The translations under genes and the position numbers were made by a program. A DNA stretch of 64,000 nt from Planctomycetota bacterium (lineage in GTDB: Bacteria; Planctomycetota; GCA-002687715). Below are positions 8,995 to 16,782 of this stretch, piece by piece (position 1 is the first letter of the stretch; every line of letters begins with the position of its first letter). The DNA is taken from assembly GCA_009691765.1 (NCBI GenBank), contig SIAO01000001.1, positions 62,001 through 126,000 of the forward strand. The letters run 5' to 3'. The notes under the pieces were generated by a model, which saw only the letters and a list, made by a program, of their open reading frames with translations, searched no databases and had not been told where the DNA came from.

Positions 8995-10380
8995 ATGAGT
9001 GCTCAGAAAGCTTCGCGCATTCTTGTCGTTGATGACGATGGCGCCCAAGCCCGTGCGCTTTCTGATTTGCTGAAGTTGGAGGGCTTTGAAGTGCGTTGCG
9101 CGGGCGGCGCTTCAGAAGCGCTCGCGCTGTTGCAGGCATGGTCGGCCGACGCAGTGCTGACCGACTTCACAATGCCCGGCACCGATGGCATCACGTTTCT
9201 TGGCCAAGCACGGCAGCGCGGCGTGCGTGCGCCTTTCGTGTTGATGACAGCCTTCGGCACTCTTGATGTTGCTGTCAGTGCGTTGCGCGCTGGGATGTCC
9301 GATTTCGTCACCAAACCCGTGGATGCGAGTTTGTTGGTGCACCGCCTCAAGGCTGCGCTGGAATTGGAAAATCTGCGTTCAGAAAACGCCGTGCTGAAGA
9401 CGGTGGTCGAGAACTCCGAAGAGCCGCTCGGTCTCGTGGGCAAGAACCCGCGCTATGTTGAACTCTTGGCCGCAGCGCAGCGCGTGGCTCCGAGCCATGC
9501 GACAGTCCTCATCACAGGTGAGAGTGGCAGCGGCAAGGAAGTCATCGCGCGCAGTCTGCATGTGTACAGCTCGCGGCGTAGTGGTCCGTGGGTGGTTGTG
9601 AATTGCGCGGCGATTCCCGACGCATTGCTGGAGGCGGAACTCTTCGGCAGTCTGAAGGGTGCGTACACCGGAGCAACGAGCGACAGAGTTGGACGCTTCG
9701 AAGCCGCGAACGGTGGCACGCTGTTCTTGGATGAGGTTGGCGACTTGCCTCTGCACTTGCAGCCGAAGTTGTTGCGCGTGTTGCAAGAACGAACGGTGGA
9801 GCCCTTGGGTGGCGGCAAACCGCGGCTTGTGGATGTGCGTCTCGTCGCGGCCACACACAAAGACCTGTTGGCCATGGTGCGCGAGGGTCGGTTCCGCGAA
9901 GACCTTTATTACAGATTGAATGTGATTCCTTTGACCATGCCAGCGTTGCGTGAACGGCCCGAAGACATCTTGGCGCTTGGGCGTCATTTCCTTGTGCGCT
10001 TCTCCCGCGAGAACAACCGCAAGATGAGTTTTTCGCAGGAGGCCGAAGAGCGCATGTTGGTTCATTCGTGGCCCGGCAATGTGCGCGAACTTCAAAACTG
10101 TGTGGAGCGTGCGGTTGTTTTGGCGCCGACGGAAACGATCATGCCCGCAGACTTGTTTGGTGCGCGTACCCAAGGTGGCGGTGACCGCGCTCGCGGTTTG
10201 GCTGTGTCGGTTTTGGACAGCGCGGTGAATATCGAAGGCCTCGAAGCGGCGCTCATCACCGAGGCGCTCGCGCGTTCTTCAGGCAATGTTTCGCTGGCTG
10301 CGCGAATGCTCGGTATGACGCGTCGCGCCATGCAGTACCGCGCTGGGAAACTGGGGCTCGATAGCGGAGACGGCGCGTGA
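8995..10380 (+). CDS. Sigma-54-dependent NtrC-family response regulator
   Basis: 461 residues. The receiver domain (1-120) has the acidic pocket DDD near residue 13 and the phospho-acceptor Asp57 in LTDFTMPG. The AAA+ domain has Walker A GESGSGKE (175-182), Walker B LFLDEVGD (243-250) and an arginine-finger region. The sigma-54-contacting loop reads GAYTGA (222-227), a Phe-to-Tyr variant of the usual GAFTGA. A Fis-type helix-turn-helix ends the protein. It activates RNA polymerase with sigma-54 when phosphorylated. It is presumably paired with the preceding kinase. Its stop overlaps the GTG of thiS. Confidence 0.93.
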   Translation: MSAQKASRILVVDDDGAQARALSDLLKLEGFEVRCAGGASEALALLQAWSADAVLTDFTMPGTDGITFLGQARQRGVRAPFVLMTAFGTLDVAVSALRAGMSDFVTKPVDASLLVHRLKAALELENLRSENAVLKTVVENSEEPLGLVGKNPRYVELLAAAQRVAPSHATVLITGESGSGKEVIARSLHVYSSRRSGPWVVVNCAAIPDALLEAELFGSLKGAYTGATSDRVGRFEAANGGTLFLDEVGDLPLHLQPKLLRVLQERTVEPLGGGKPRLVDVRLVAATHKDLLAMVREGRFREDLYYRLNVIPLTMPALRERPEDILALGRHFLVRFSRENNRKMSFSQEAEERMLVHSWPGNVRELQNCVERAVVLAPTETIMPADLFGARTQGGGDRARGLAVSVLDSAVNIEGLEAALITEALARSSGNVSLAARMLGMTRRAMQYRAGKLGLDSGDGA

Positions 10381-10586
10381 GCAACATGCAGCTCACTTTG
10401 AATGGCGTGCAGCGCGAAGTGCCGGACGGCATCAGCGTGAGTGCGCTGCTCGAAAGCCTCGCTGTGCGTCCAGACGCGCTTGCGGTTGAAGTGAATCGCT
10501 GTGTTGTGCCGCGCAGTAACTTTGATGAATGCCAATTGCGCAGCGGCGATCGCGTGGAAATTGTGACTTTGGTTGGGGGAGGTTGA
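10377..10586 (+). CDS. thiS: Sulfur carrier protein ThiS
   Basis: 69 residues with the ubiquitin-like fold pattern and the required C-terminal Gly-Gly (ending LVGGG). In thiamine synthesis the C-terminus becomes a thiocarboxylate that delivers sulfur to the thiazole made by ThiG. The GTG at 10377 overlaps the stop of the regulator gene. An ATG at 10386 is an alternative start. thiG follows after three bases. Confidence 0.92.
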   Translation: MSNMQLTLNGVQREVPDGISVSALLESLAVRPDALAVEVNRCVVPRSNFDECQLRSGDRVEIVTLVGGG

Positions 10587-10589
10587 GCT

Positions 10590-11393
10590 ATGCAGCACGC
10601 TGATGAAGCACTCGTGATTGCTGGGCGGCGTTTCGCATCGCGCCTGGTGCTGGGGACTGGGAAGTACCCGGACCACGCCACCATGCAGGCCGCGCACATT
10701 GCAGCAGGCGTGGACATGGTGACGGTGGCTGTGCGCAGAGTGGACCTCACCGGCAAGTCAGGCCCCGGCATTCTCGATTTCATCGACAAGACACGCATTG
10801 CGCTGCTGCCCAACACGGCGGGTTGCTACACGAGCGACGATGCTCTGCGCACTGCGCGCCTTGGGCGCGAAGCCCTTGGCACCGAGTGGGTGAAGCTCGA
10901 AGTGCTCGGCGACGAGCGCACGCTGCTGCCGGATGTCAGCGCCACGCTGGATGCCACCAAAGTGCTTGTGGCTGAGGGTTTCAAAGTTCTTGTCTACACC
11001 TCCGACGACCCTATTGCTGCGAAGCGCTTTCAAGACCTTGGAGTCAGCGCCGTCATGCCAGCAGGTTCACCGATTGGTTCCGGCCTCGGTGTGTTGAACG
11101 CGGTGAATTTGCGCTTGATTCTTGAGGCGGTGCAAGTGCCGGTGATTCTCGACGCAGGCGTGGGCACGGCGTCTGATGTCACCATTGCGATGGAACTTGG
11201 CGTGGACGGCATCTTGCTGAATAGCGCGGTGGCGCTTGCTAAGGACCCTGTACGCATGGCGCGTGCAATGGCGGGCGCGTGCACTTGCGGCCGCGACGCA
11301 TTCCTTGCAGGGCGCATCGGCAAGAAGCTGTATGGCAGCGCATCATCGCCACTCGAAGGACATTTCGCGGAACGCCCGCGCCGAGGAGTCTGA
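10590..11393 (+). CDS. thiG: Thiazole synthase ThiG
   Basis: 267 residues, the normal length. A TIM-barrel enzyme that condenses 1-deoxy-D-xylulose 5-phosphate with ThiS-thiocarboxylate and a dehydroglycine imine to form the thiazole phosphate of thiamine. The Schiff-base lysine is Lys102 in WVKLEVLGD. The phosphate-binding 'PIGSGLGV' and 'DAGVGTASD' segments are present. It lies between thiS and a CPBP protease gene with three-base gaps on each side, so the genes are almost certainly one transcript. Other thiamine genes are not in the window. Confidence 0.96.
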   Translation: MQHADEALVIAGRRFASRLVLGTGKYPDHATMQAAHIAAGVDMVTVAVRRVDLTGKSGPGILDFIDKTRIALLPNTAGCYTSDDALRTARLGREALGTEWVKLEVLGDERTLLPDVSATLDATKVLVAEGFKVLVYTSDDPIAAKRFQDLGVSAVMPAGSPIGSGLGVLNAVNLRLILEAVQVPVILDAGVGTASDVTIAMELGVDGILLNSAVALAKDPVRMARAMAGACTCGRDAFLAGRIGKKLYGSASSPLEGHFAERPRRGV

Positions 11394-11396
11394 CGC

Positions 11397-12185
11397 GTGG
11401 AGCAACAGTCCGAACTTTGGCTGGCTGTGTACGTGCCTTGCGCCGGGCTGGCGAGTTGGTGGATGTTGCGTTGTTTCGCGGCACGGCCTGCGCAAAGCCC
11501 ACGCCAAGATGGGCAAGACCTCGCCGCTATCGCTTTGGGTGTGTTGTTGGCCTCGCACTTGTTGCGGCTGTTTGTGCGCACGGTGGCGCGCGACTTGCCG
11601 GAACCCACACCACGCTTGCTCGGCTATGTGCCGCTGGTGCTCAGCAGTGCGCTGTTGTTGTGGGTTGGGCTTGCGCGTTACCGCGGAGTTTTGGGCGTGC
11701 GCATTGAGGTTCGCGAAGTGGTTCATGCTTTGGCGACCTACACATTGTTTTTCCCGTTGGTGCTCGGGCTGCATTGGTGCAACGAGCGAGCATTCGCGAA
11801 TGGCGCACCTGCGCCGCGGCAAGAGACCATGGTGTTTCTTGCAGATGCTTCCGTATGGTCGCGCATTCTCGTGGTCACTGCCTTGGTCAGCCTCGTGCCG
11901 CTTAGTGAAGAACTCATTTTCCGAGGGTTCCTGCTGCGCGGGTTGGAGGGGCTTGCCGCAGCGCAATTTGGCGCTGGCGCAACGGCGCGTTGGTTGGCGC
12001 TCGTAGGGAGTGCGTTGGTGTTCGCTGGAGTGCACGAACACTTCGCCATGCTCCCGGTGTTTGGAGTCGGGCTCATTCTCGGCTGGCTCACGCAGCGCAC
12101 AGGCAGCATCACTACCGCATGTGTTTTCCACGCGTTGCACAACGGAGTCACAGTGGCCTCGAGTCTTGGAGGGTGGGGCGCATGA
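11397..12185 (+). CDS. CPBP-family intramembrane metalloprotease
   Basis: 262 residues with several membrane segments. The diagnostic motifs are present: the paired glutamates in SEELIFRG (Glu171-Glu172), a histidine in FAGVHEH, and FHALHNG (His245, His248). These form the metal site of CAAX-protease/bacteriocin-processing (CPBP, Abi) enzymes, which cleave or process prenylated proteins or peptides within the membrane. The substrate cannot be told from the sequence. It starts with GTG behind a GAGGAG ribosome binding site and its TGA overlaps the ATG of the next gene. Confidence 0.88.
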   Translation: MEQQSELWLAVYVPCAGLASWWMLRCFAARPAQSPRQDGQDLAAIALGVLLASHLLRLFVRTVARDLPEPTPRLLGYVPLVLSSALLLWVGLARYRGVLGVRIEVREVVHALATYTLFFPLVLGLHWCNERAFANGAPAPRQETMVFLADASVWSRILVVTALVSLVPLSEELIFRGFLLRGLEGLAAAQFGAGATARWLALVGSALVFAGVHEHFAMLPVFGVGLILGWLTQRTGSITTACVFHALHNGVTVASSLGGWGA

Positions 12186-12682
12186 GTGCTTCTCCGTTGA
12201 TGACACCATTCGGCGAAGGCGCAGTGGCGCAAGGTGCCACGGTGATCGGTGACGTCAGCCTCGGACGCTGGAGTTCGATTTGGTTTGGCTGCGTTGTGCG
12301 CGCCGATGTCGCGGCCATCCGCATTGGTCGTGGGACCAACATTCAAGACCTCTCCATGATTCACCCAGAGCACGATCAGGATGTGGAAATCGGCGCTGAA
12401 GTCACCATCGGGCACAATGCGGTGATTCACTGCCGCCGTGTGGGTTCGCTCTCGCTCATTGGTATCGGAGCCGTTCTGTTGCCCGGTGTGGTGGTGGGCG
12501 AGAAGTGCATCATTGGAGCCGGTAGCTTGTTGACCATCGGCATGCAGGTGCCTGATCGTTCGCTCGTGCTCGGCACTCCAGCCAAAGTGATACGCACCCT
12601 GAAGCCTCACGAGATCGAGGGCCTCTACGAATCCGCCGAGCGCTACATCCATCTCGCGCGCCACCACGGCGCCACCTTCTAA
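12182..12682 (+). CDS. Gamma-carbonic anhydrase family protein
   Basis: 166 residues made of left-handed beta-helix hexapeptide repeats. The zinc-binding histidines of the gamma class can be placed in SMIHPEH and GHNAVIH, and the active-site Arg-x-Asp and Gln in VVRADV and NIQD. The family includes true carbonic anhydrases and YrdA/PaaY-like proteins of uncertain activity. The length and lack of an acidic loop resemble the shorter YrdA/CamH type. ATGA overlap with the protease gene makes translational coupling likely. Confidence 0.88.
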   Translation: MSASPLMTPFGEGAVAQGATVIGDVSLGRWSSIWFGCVVRADVAAIRIGRGTNIQDLSMIHPEHDQDVEIGAEVTIGHNAVIHCRRVGSLSLIGIGAVLLPGVVVGEKCIIGAGSLLTIGMQVPDRSLVLGTPAKVIRTLKPHEIEGLYESAERYIHLARHHGATF

Positions 12683-12706
12683 AAGGCGCTTGCCCTGCGC
12701 TGCCTT
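12683..12706 (+). terminator. Hairpin after the carbonic-anhydrase gene
   Basis: AAGGCGC and GCGC-T-GCCTT form a stem of seven pairs with one bulged T, directly after the stop codon. There is no T-run, so it may be a weak or Rho-assisted terminator. Confidence 0.35.
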
Positions 12707-12981
12707 CATGAGAATCATCCCCGACTCAAATGTCACTTCCGACCTGTTTTTCAAAAGACAGATTTCGGCCCCAAGGGGTGGGCGCGGAGCGGCCGGGGAT
12801 CCGGTCCCGCTTAGGACACCGATGCGGCTTCCTGGGTCCCACCGGGACCTCCCATAAATGCGCGCTGTGCCCTTCGGGCGTGTGGCAACTTTTCTGAAAC
12901 TCACCGTTGCTGGGGGATAGTCTCTGAATGCTCTCCATGTGGATTGAAGTTTCCACACCGTTCTTTCGGAGGGCTCAAATC
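12707..12981. other. Intergenic region without a gene
   Basis: No plausible coding frame on the plus strand. A 406-residue minus-strand frame across this area is an antisense shadow. Two compact hairpins are visible: GGTCCC/GGGACC with a 3-base loop at 12835-12849, and GCCC/GGGC at 12869-12879. The ribosome binding site GGAGGG at 12968-12973 belongs to the decayed gene that follows. Confidence 0.6.
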
Positions 12982-13440
12982 ATGGAAAGTCTCTGCAACG
13001 CGCCTCGATTTTCGTTTCTGGCTGTGGCGGCGTGAGCCGTGCTGCTGGTCCCGATGGCGTCGGCGCAGCAACTCAACACAGCGAGCGCTGCGCTGAGCAT
13101 CAACGGCACGGGTGAAGTCACATCGTCCGGCACCTCACGGCAGCCGTGGGTCGAGAACACGACGGGACCGCGCGATGTGTACCAGCTCACGATCCACTGG
13201 GACAACACCACCACCAGCGGTCCGTACTCGGCGCGGGAGCTTGGAGCGCTGTGGAGATCGCGATCGACCAGAGCGGTAACCGGATGGAGTTCGAAGGGCT
13301 GCAACTGAACCCCACTCCGGCCACCCAAACACTGAACCTCTCCGTGCCGGGTCTCCAGAGCGGGCCGGCTCTGGTCACCATCGAACGCATCGACATCTTC
13401 GGTGCTTCCTACCGCCCGCTACGTCAACTTCACGCTCTAA
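12982..13440 (+). pseudogene. Decayed gene for a small secreted protein
   Basis: A strong ribosome binding site (GGAGGG, 12968-12973) precedes ATG 12982. The encoded N-terminus is a signal peptide, but a TGA interrupts it at 13033-13035. The same frame then continues through a 'VPMASAQQ' cleavage region into about 65 residues of mature protein. Near 13225-13245 the protein-like reading moves to another frame ('AVEIAIDQSGNRMEFEGL'). Near 13410-13420 it shifts again to end in ARYVNFTL and TAA at 13438-13440. One nonsense and two frameshift changes within 460 bases point to a pseudogene, unless the stretch is of poor sequence quality. No domain is recognised. Confidence 0.6.
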
Positions 13441-13484
13441 CACCGTACGAGCGGGCGCAGCACGCAAGAACGGGTCGTGATCGT

Positions 13485-14471
13485 TCAATGGCTGGAAGGT
13501 AGGAGTGCTGCGAGGTCGGGAGCGAGGGGAGCGTAGAGGTGCAGTTCCGCTTTGGAGATTGGATGGGGGAAGCGCAGGCTCTCGGCATGGAGGGCTTGGC
13601 GCTCGAGGATAAGGCCGGATCTGTGAGTGAAGGGCTGTGATTGTTCGGGGTCGGGGTCGGGCACGCCATAGAGCCGATCGCAAAGCAGTGGGTGACCAAA
13701 GGCTTCGGCATGTACGCGGATTTGGTGTTGGCGACCGGTGAGAGGCAGGAAACGCAGCAGCGAGAATGTGCCGCAGCGCAGAAGTGTTTCGTAGCGCGTG
13801 AGAGCAAGGCGGCCGTCTTGCATCACGGCCATTTTTTGGCGGATGGCACTGTTGGTGTCGGAACCGATGGGCAAGTCGATTTCACCTTTGTCGTTGGCGG
13901 GTTCGCCGTGCACGAGGGCGAGGTAGGTCTTGCGCATGCGCCGGGTTTCAAAAGCGAGGCCGATGATCTTGCGCACATCAGGATCGGTAGCGAAGACCAA
14001 GACACCAGAAGTGTCTTTGTCGAGGCGGTGCACGATCATGGGAGCGCAGTTGCCCGGAGGCTTCGGTTCGCGCGCGTGGCGCGCATGCAGCACATTGAGC
14101 AGCGTGTCGTTCACGTAGCGGCCGACAGGATGCACCACGGTGCCGGCGGTTTTGTTGAGCACCATCATCCACGGGTCTTCATGCAGAAAGTTGAGCGGCA
14201 TGTCCAAAGGGATGTCCGAAGCCACGCCCGCCGCTTCGCCCACTTCCACGTTGATGCGCATGCCGGGTTGCATGCGCTGGGCTGGCCGTGCTGCTTGGCC
14301 GTCCACGAGAATCAACCTCTCGCGGATGCGGCGTTGCAAGTCGGCTCGTGAGCGCCACGGGAGCTCGCGAGTGAGCAGATGGTCTAGGCGCATGCCGTTG
14401 TCTTCGTCGGTGACGCAGATTTCAATGTGGGTGAGGGGGCTACCGATGTCGCGCGCCATGCGCTGGATCAT
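13485..14471 (-). CDS. RluA-family 23S/tRNA pseudouridine synthase
   Basis: 328 residues. An S4 RNA-binding domain (about 15-85) precedes the catalytic domain, whose signature HRLDKDTSG holds the catalytic aspartate. LTGRQHQIRVH is the second family motif. It isomerises specific uridines in rRNA or tRNA. The RluC or RluD subtype cannot be settled by eye. A second in-frame ATG lies 12 bases downstream of the chosen start. The gene is divergent from, and overlaps the upstream region of, the SpoU methyltransferase gene. Confidence 0.93.
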   Translation of the reverse strand: MIQRMARDIGSPLTHIEICVTDEDNGMRLDHLLTRELPWRSRADLQRRIRERLILVDGQAARPAQRMQPGMRINVEVGEAAGVASDIPLDMPLNFLHEDPWMMVLNKTAGTVVHPVGRYVNDTLLNVLHARHAREPKPPGNCAPMIVHRLDKDTSGVLVFATDPDVRKIIGLAFETRRMRKTYLALVHGEPANDKGEIDLPIGSDTNSAIRQKMAVMQDGRLALTRYETLLRCGTFSLLRFLPLTGRQHQIRVHAEAFGHPLLCDRLYGVPDPDPEQSQPFTHRSGLILERQALHAESLRFPHPISKAELHLYAPLAPDLAALLPSSH

Positions 14472-14529
14472 GACAAACCCAGCGTCTGCGCGCTATGCGA
14501 GCCTCGCAGCTTCGGCTATTCCTTGGGGC

Positions 14530-15297
14530 ATGAACGTGGCGCCATGGTCTCGTGAACGATTCCGCAGTGTGCGCGGCTTGCGCGAACGCTCGGAGCGTGT
14601 GGCTGCTGGCTTGCAGGTGCTCGAAGGCCCGCGGCTGGTGAGCGAGGCTTTGTCGCGTGGCCTTGTGAGCGAAGTGCTGTTGCGCGAAGGCGGGCCTGAA
14701 GATGAGTGGCGCAGGCGCGCTGGCTCTGTGCCGCTGACGATCATTCCGGCGATGGACTTCGAACGCCTCTGTGACACGCGGACTCCACAAGATGTGATCG
14801 CCATTGGGCCGTTGACGCCAGAGTTGCCCGTGGCCGAAGTGTTGCAGCGCTGCGCCCGCGTTCTCTATTTCGATGCGGTGCAAGACCCCGGCAATTGCGG
14901 CGCGTTGATGCGTACAGCGTGCGCACTTGGGGTTGAAGGTGCGTTGTTCGGCCCGGGATGCGCGGATGCGTCGGCACCAAGAGTGTTGCGCGCTGCTGCC
15001 GGAGCGAGCCTGCGCTTGTTGCAAGGACGCTGCACCGCGGAAGAACTGTTCGTCGCTACACAGGCTTCAGCGCACACGCTGCTGATTCCCGTGGTGAAGG
15101 ACGGGCGCGATGCGCTCGCGATGTCAGCGCCAGAGCGCTTCGTACTGGTGGCTGGCAATGAGGGCCAAGGCAGCAGCCTCACGAGCGCAAGTGCGGTGCA
15201 CATCAGCATTCCCATGGCAGCCGAGGTGGAATCGCTCAATGTGGCTGCAGCCACAGCAGTGATCCTCGGACGCTGGTGGCAAAGGCCTCAGCGATAG
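14530..15297 (+). CDS. SpoU/TrmH-family RNA 2'-O-methyltransferase
   Basis: About 255 residues. The N-terminal substrate-binding segment ('VLEGPRLVSEALS') is typical of SpoU methyltransferases. The catalytic knotted domain contains motif 1 'DPGNCGALMRTACALG', motif 2 'LVAGNEGQG' and motif 3 'IPMAAEVESLNVAAA'. It transfers a methyl group from SAM to a ribose in rRNA or tRNA. The frame is open much further upstream. I chose ATG 14530 because family similarity begins just after it. A TATTCC box lies seven bases before it. The stop overlaps that of the convergent protease gene by 10 bases. Confidence 0.9.
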   Translation: MNVAPWSRERFRSVRGLRERSERVAAGLQVLEGPRLVSEALSRGLVSEVLLREGGPEDEWRRRAGSVPLTIIPAMDFERLCDTRTPQDVIAIGPLTPELPVAEVLQRCARVLYFDAVQDPGNCGALMRTACALGVEGALFGPGCADASAPRVLRAAAGASLRLLQGRCTAEELFVATQASAHTLLIPVVKDGRDALAMSAPERFVLVAGNEGQGSSLTSASAVHISIPMAAEVESLNVAAATAVILGRWWQRPQR

Positions 15298-16619
15298 AAA
15301 GACTGGCGCGTCGTGATGACCGCGTTGCCGGGTTGAGGCGGCGTGCCAGTGGCGCTGAGAGTGCGCTGCAAGAAATCGCGCACGAGATCGGCACGCAAGC
15401 AGATGCCCAGCGTCTCGCTGTAGATGCGCGTGACCACACCGATGACTTCGCCGCGTTCATCCATCAAGGGCCCACCGCTGTTGCCCGGGATGATGGAAGC
15501 CGTGATGTGAATGGTGTCTTCGGCTTTGCGCACGGTGCCGAGGCTCGGTGAAGTTTGTGCGATGCCGCATTCCAGCCCGCGCTGTCCACGCGGATAACCC
15601 AGCGTCATGACGCGATCCAGCTTGCGCACGCGACCTGGCGCGGCGAGAGCGAGGCACGGGTACGGACCACCTTCGAGTTGCAGCAGAGCGAGATCGTTGT
15701 TGTCGAGTTCATGCAGCGGTGGTTCGGTGATACGCCCAAGAGTGTCGCGCTCGATGGGCCGCAGTGCATCGGGTGCGAAACCAGCGATGCGCAGCTTGCG
15801 TGGGCCTGTGGTGCTGAAAGCACGGGACAGCAACGGAACCCCGGCTTCGCTGACGCAACGCTCGCCGCAAGCCCATGCGTAGATGCGCGAAGGCCCGACA
15901 AGTTCAATCTCTTTCGAGGCCAACATGCTGGCGAGGTCTGGGTCGAACTTCCAGGGTTGCAGCACATGCTTGTTCGTGACGAGATGCCCGTCCGGTGAAA
16001 TCATGAAGCCAGAGCCCCAGCCAGTGCCGGTTTCAAGATCTCCCGGCGTGCCACCGACGACGCGGTAGTCAAACGTGCAGTGGAGCAAGAAGACACAAGG
16101 CGCTGCGCGCTCTTCGATGTTGCGGAAGACATTGATGATTTCAGATTGGCTCTGCACAGCAGCGAGGCGGTGATCGAGTGCCAAGAGGCGTTGCTCGAAT
16201 TGCTGGTCCGCAGTCATGCGGGCGTTCACCTCGTTGGCAGTGGAAGTGCGAGCCTTGCCAATAACAGCTTCAAGTTTGCGCGTGGAGTCTTGCCAGGTGG
16301 TTTGGCTCAACCCGCGCAGCCGACTTTCGATGTCGGCGGACGAACTCTGCACCAAGTCTTCGGCACGACGCACAGCGCCTTCTGCTGCCAACATCGCGGT
16401 GCGAGCGTGCTGTTGCAGCTCGACAACTTGACTTCCGGTTTGCACGCGATCTTCTTGCAAGCGCAGCACAACTCCGGCGATGAGCCCGAGGGCCACGAGA
16501 TTGATGGCGAGGAGAATGGCTGCGGTCTGACGCTTCGGACGTGGCGTTGGTGGGGTTGGAGTTCGATCGTCAACGAGAGGTCTGATCCACTCTCTGCTTG
16601 ATCGCCGATTCCAGCGCAT
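15288..16619 (-). CDS. Membrane-anchored trypsin-like serine protease
   Basis: 443 residues from ATG 16619, which has GGAGG five bases upstream. A GTG 33 bases earlier is the alternative. A Pro/Thr-rich cytoplasmic tail and one membrane helix (about 32-53) lead to a long predicted coiled coil (70-165) and a chymotrypsin-fold protease domain. The catalytic residues are His218 in VTNKHV, Asp309 in NNDLALLQL and Ser381 in PGNSGGPL. No PDZ domain follows, unlike DegP/HtrA. It probably acts in the periplasm. It overlaps the convergent methyltransferase gene at the 3' end. Confidence 0.88.
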   Translation of the reverse strand: MRWNRRSSREWIRPLVDDRTPTPPTPRPKRQTAAILLAINLVALGLIAGVVLRLQEDRVQTGSQVVELQQHARTAMLAAEGAVRRAEDLVQSSSADIESRLRGLSQTTWQDSTRKLEAVIGKARTSTANEVNARMTADQQFEQRLLALDHRLAAVQSQSEIINVFRNIEERAAPCVFLLHCTFDYRVVGGTPGDLETGTGWGSGFMISPDGHLVTNKHVLQPWKFDPDLASMLASKEIELVGPSRIYAWACGERCVSEAGVPLLSRAFSTTGPRKLRIAGFAPDALRPIERDTLGRITEPPLHELDNNDLALLQLEGGPYPCLALAAPGRVRKLDRVMTLGYPRGQRGLECGIAQTSPSLGTVRKAEDTIHITASIIPGNSGGPLMDERGEVIGVVTRIYSETLGICLRADLVRDFLQRTLSATGTPPQPGNAVITTRQSFYR

Positions 16620-16716
16620 GCACGCCTCCGAGCGGCCCGAGGTCTGTGGCACATCGTCACAGTCCTGCCCCTACACACATCTTCGGATGAACGGCCAAGT
16701 CTCCTGCGCGATTGAG

Positions 16717-16744
16717 AAAAAAATGCAGGTTTTGCAGACCTTGC
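16717..16744 (-). terminator. Intrinsic terminator of the hutH-hutU operon
   Basis: On the minus strand, GC-A-AGGT and ACCT-GC form six pairs with one bulged A around a 7-base loop, followed by A and seven T residues. It begins 39 bases downstream of the hutU stop codon. Confidence 0.6.
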
Positions 16745-16782
16745 GACGGTGAAGGGTCGGCGGCGCGTCGGATTTGTCGGCT

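Noticed and set aside
11738-12958. 406-residue open frame on the minus strand
   Set aside because: It lies antisense to the CPBP protease and carbonic-anhydrase genes, which have clear motifs, and its Arg/His-rich composition is that of a shadow frame in GC-rich DNA.
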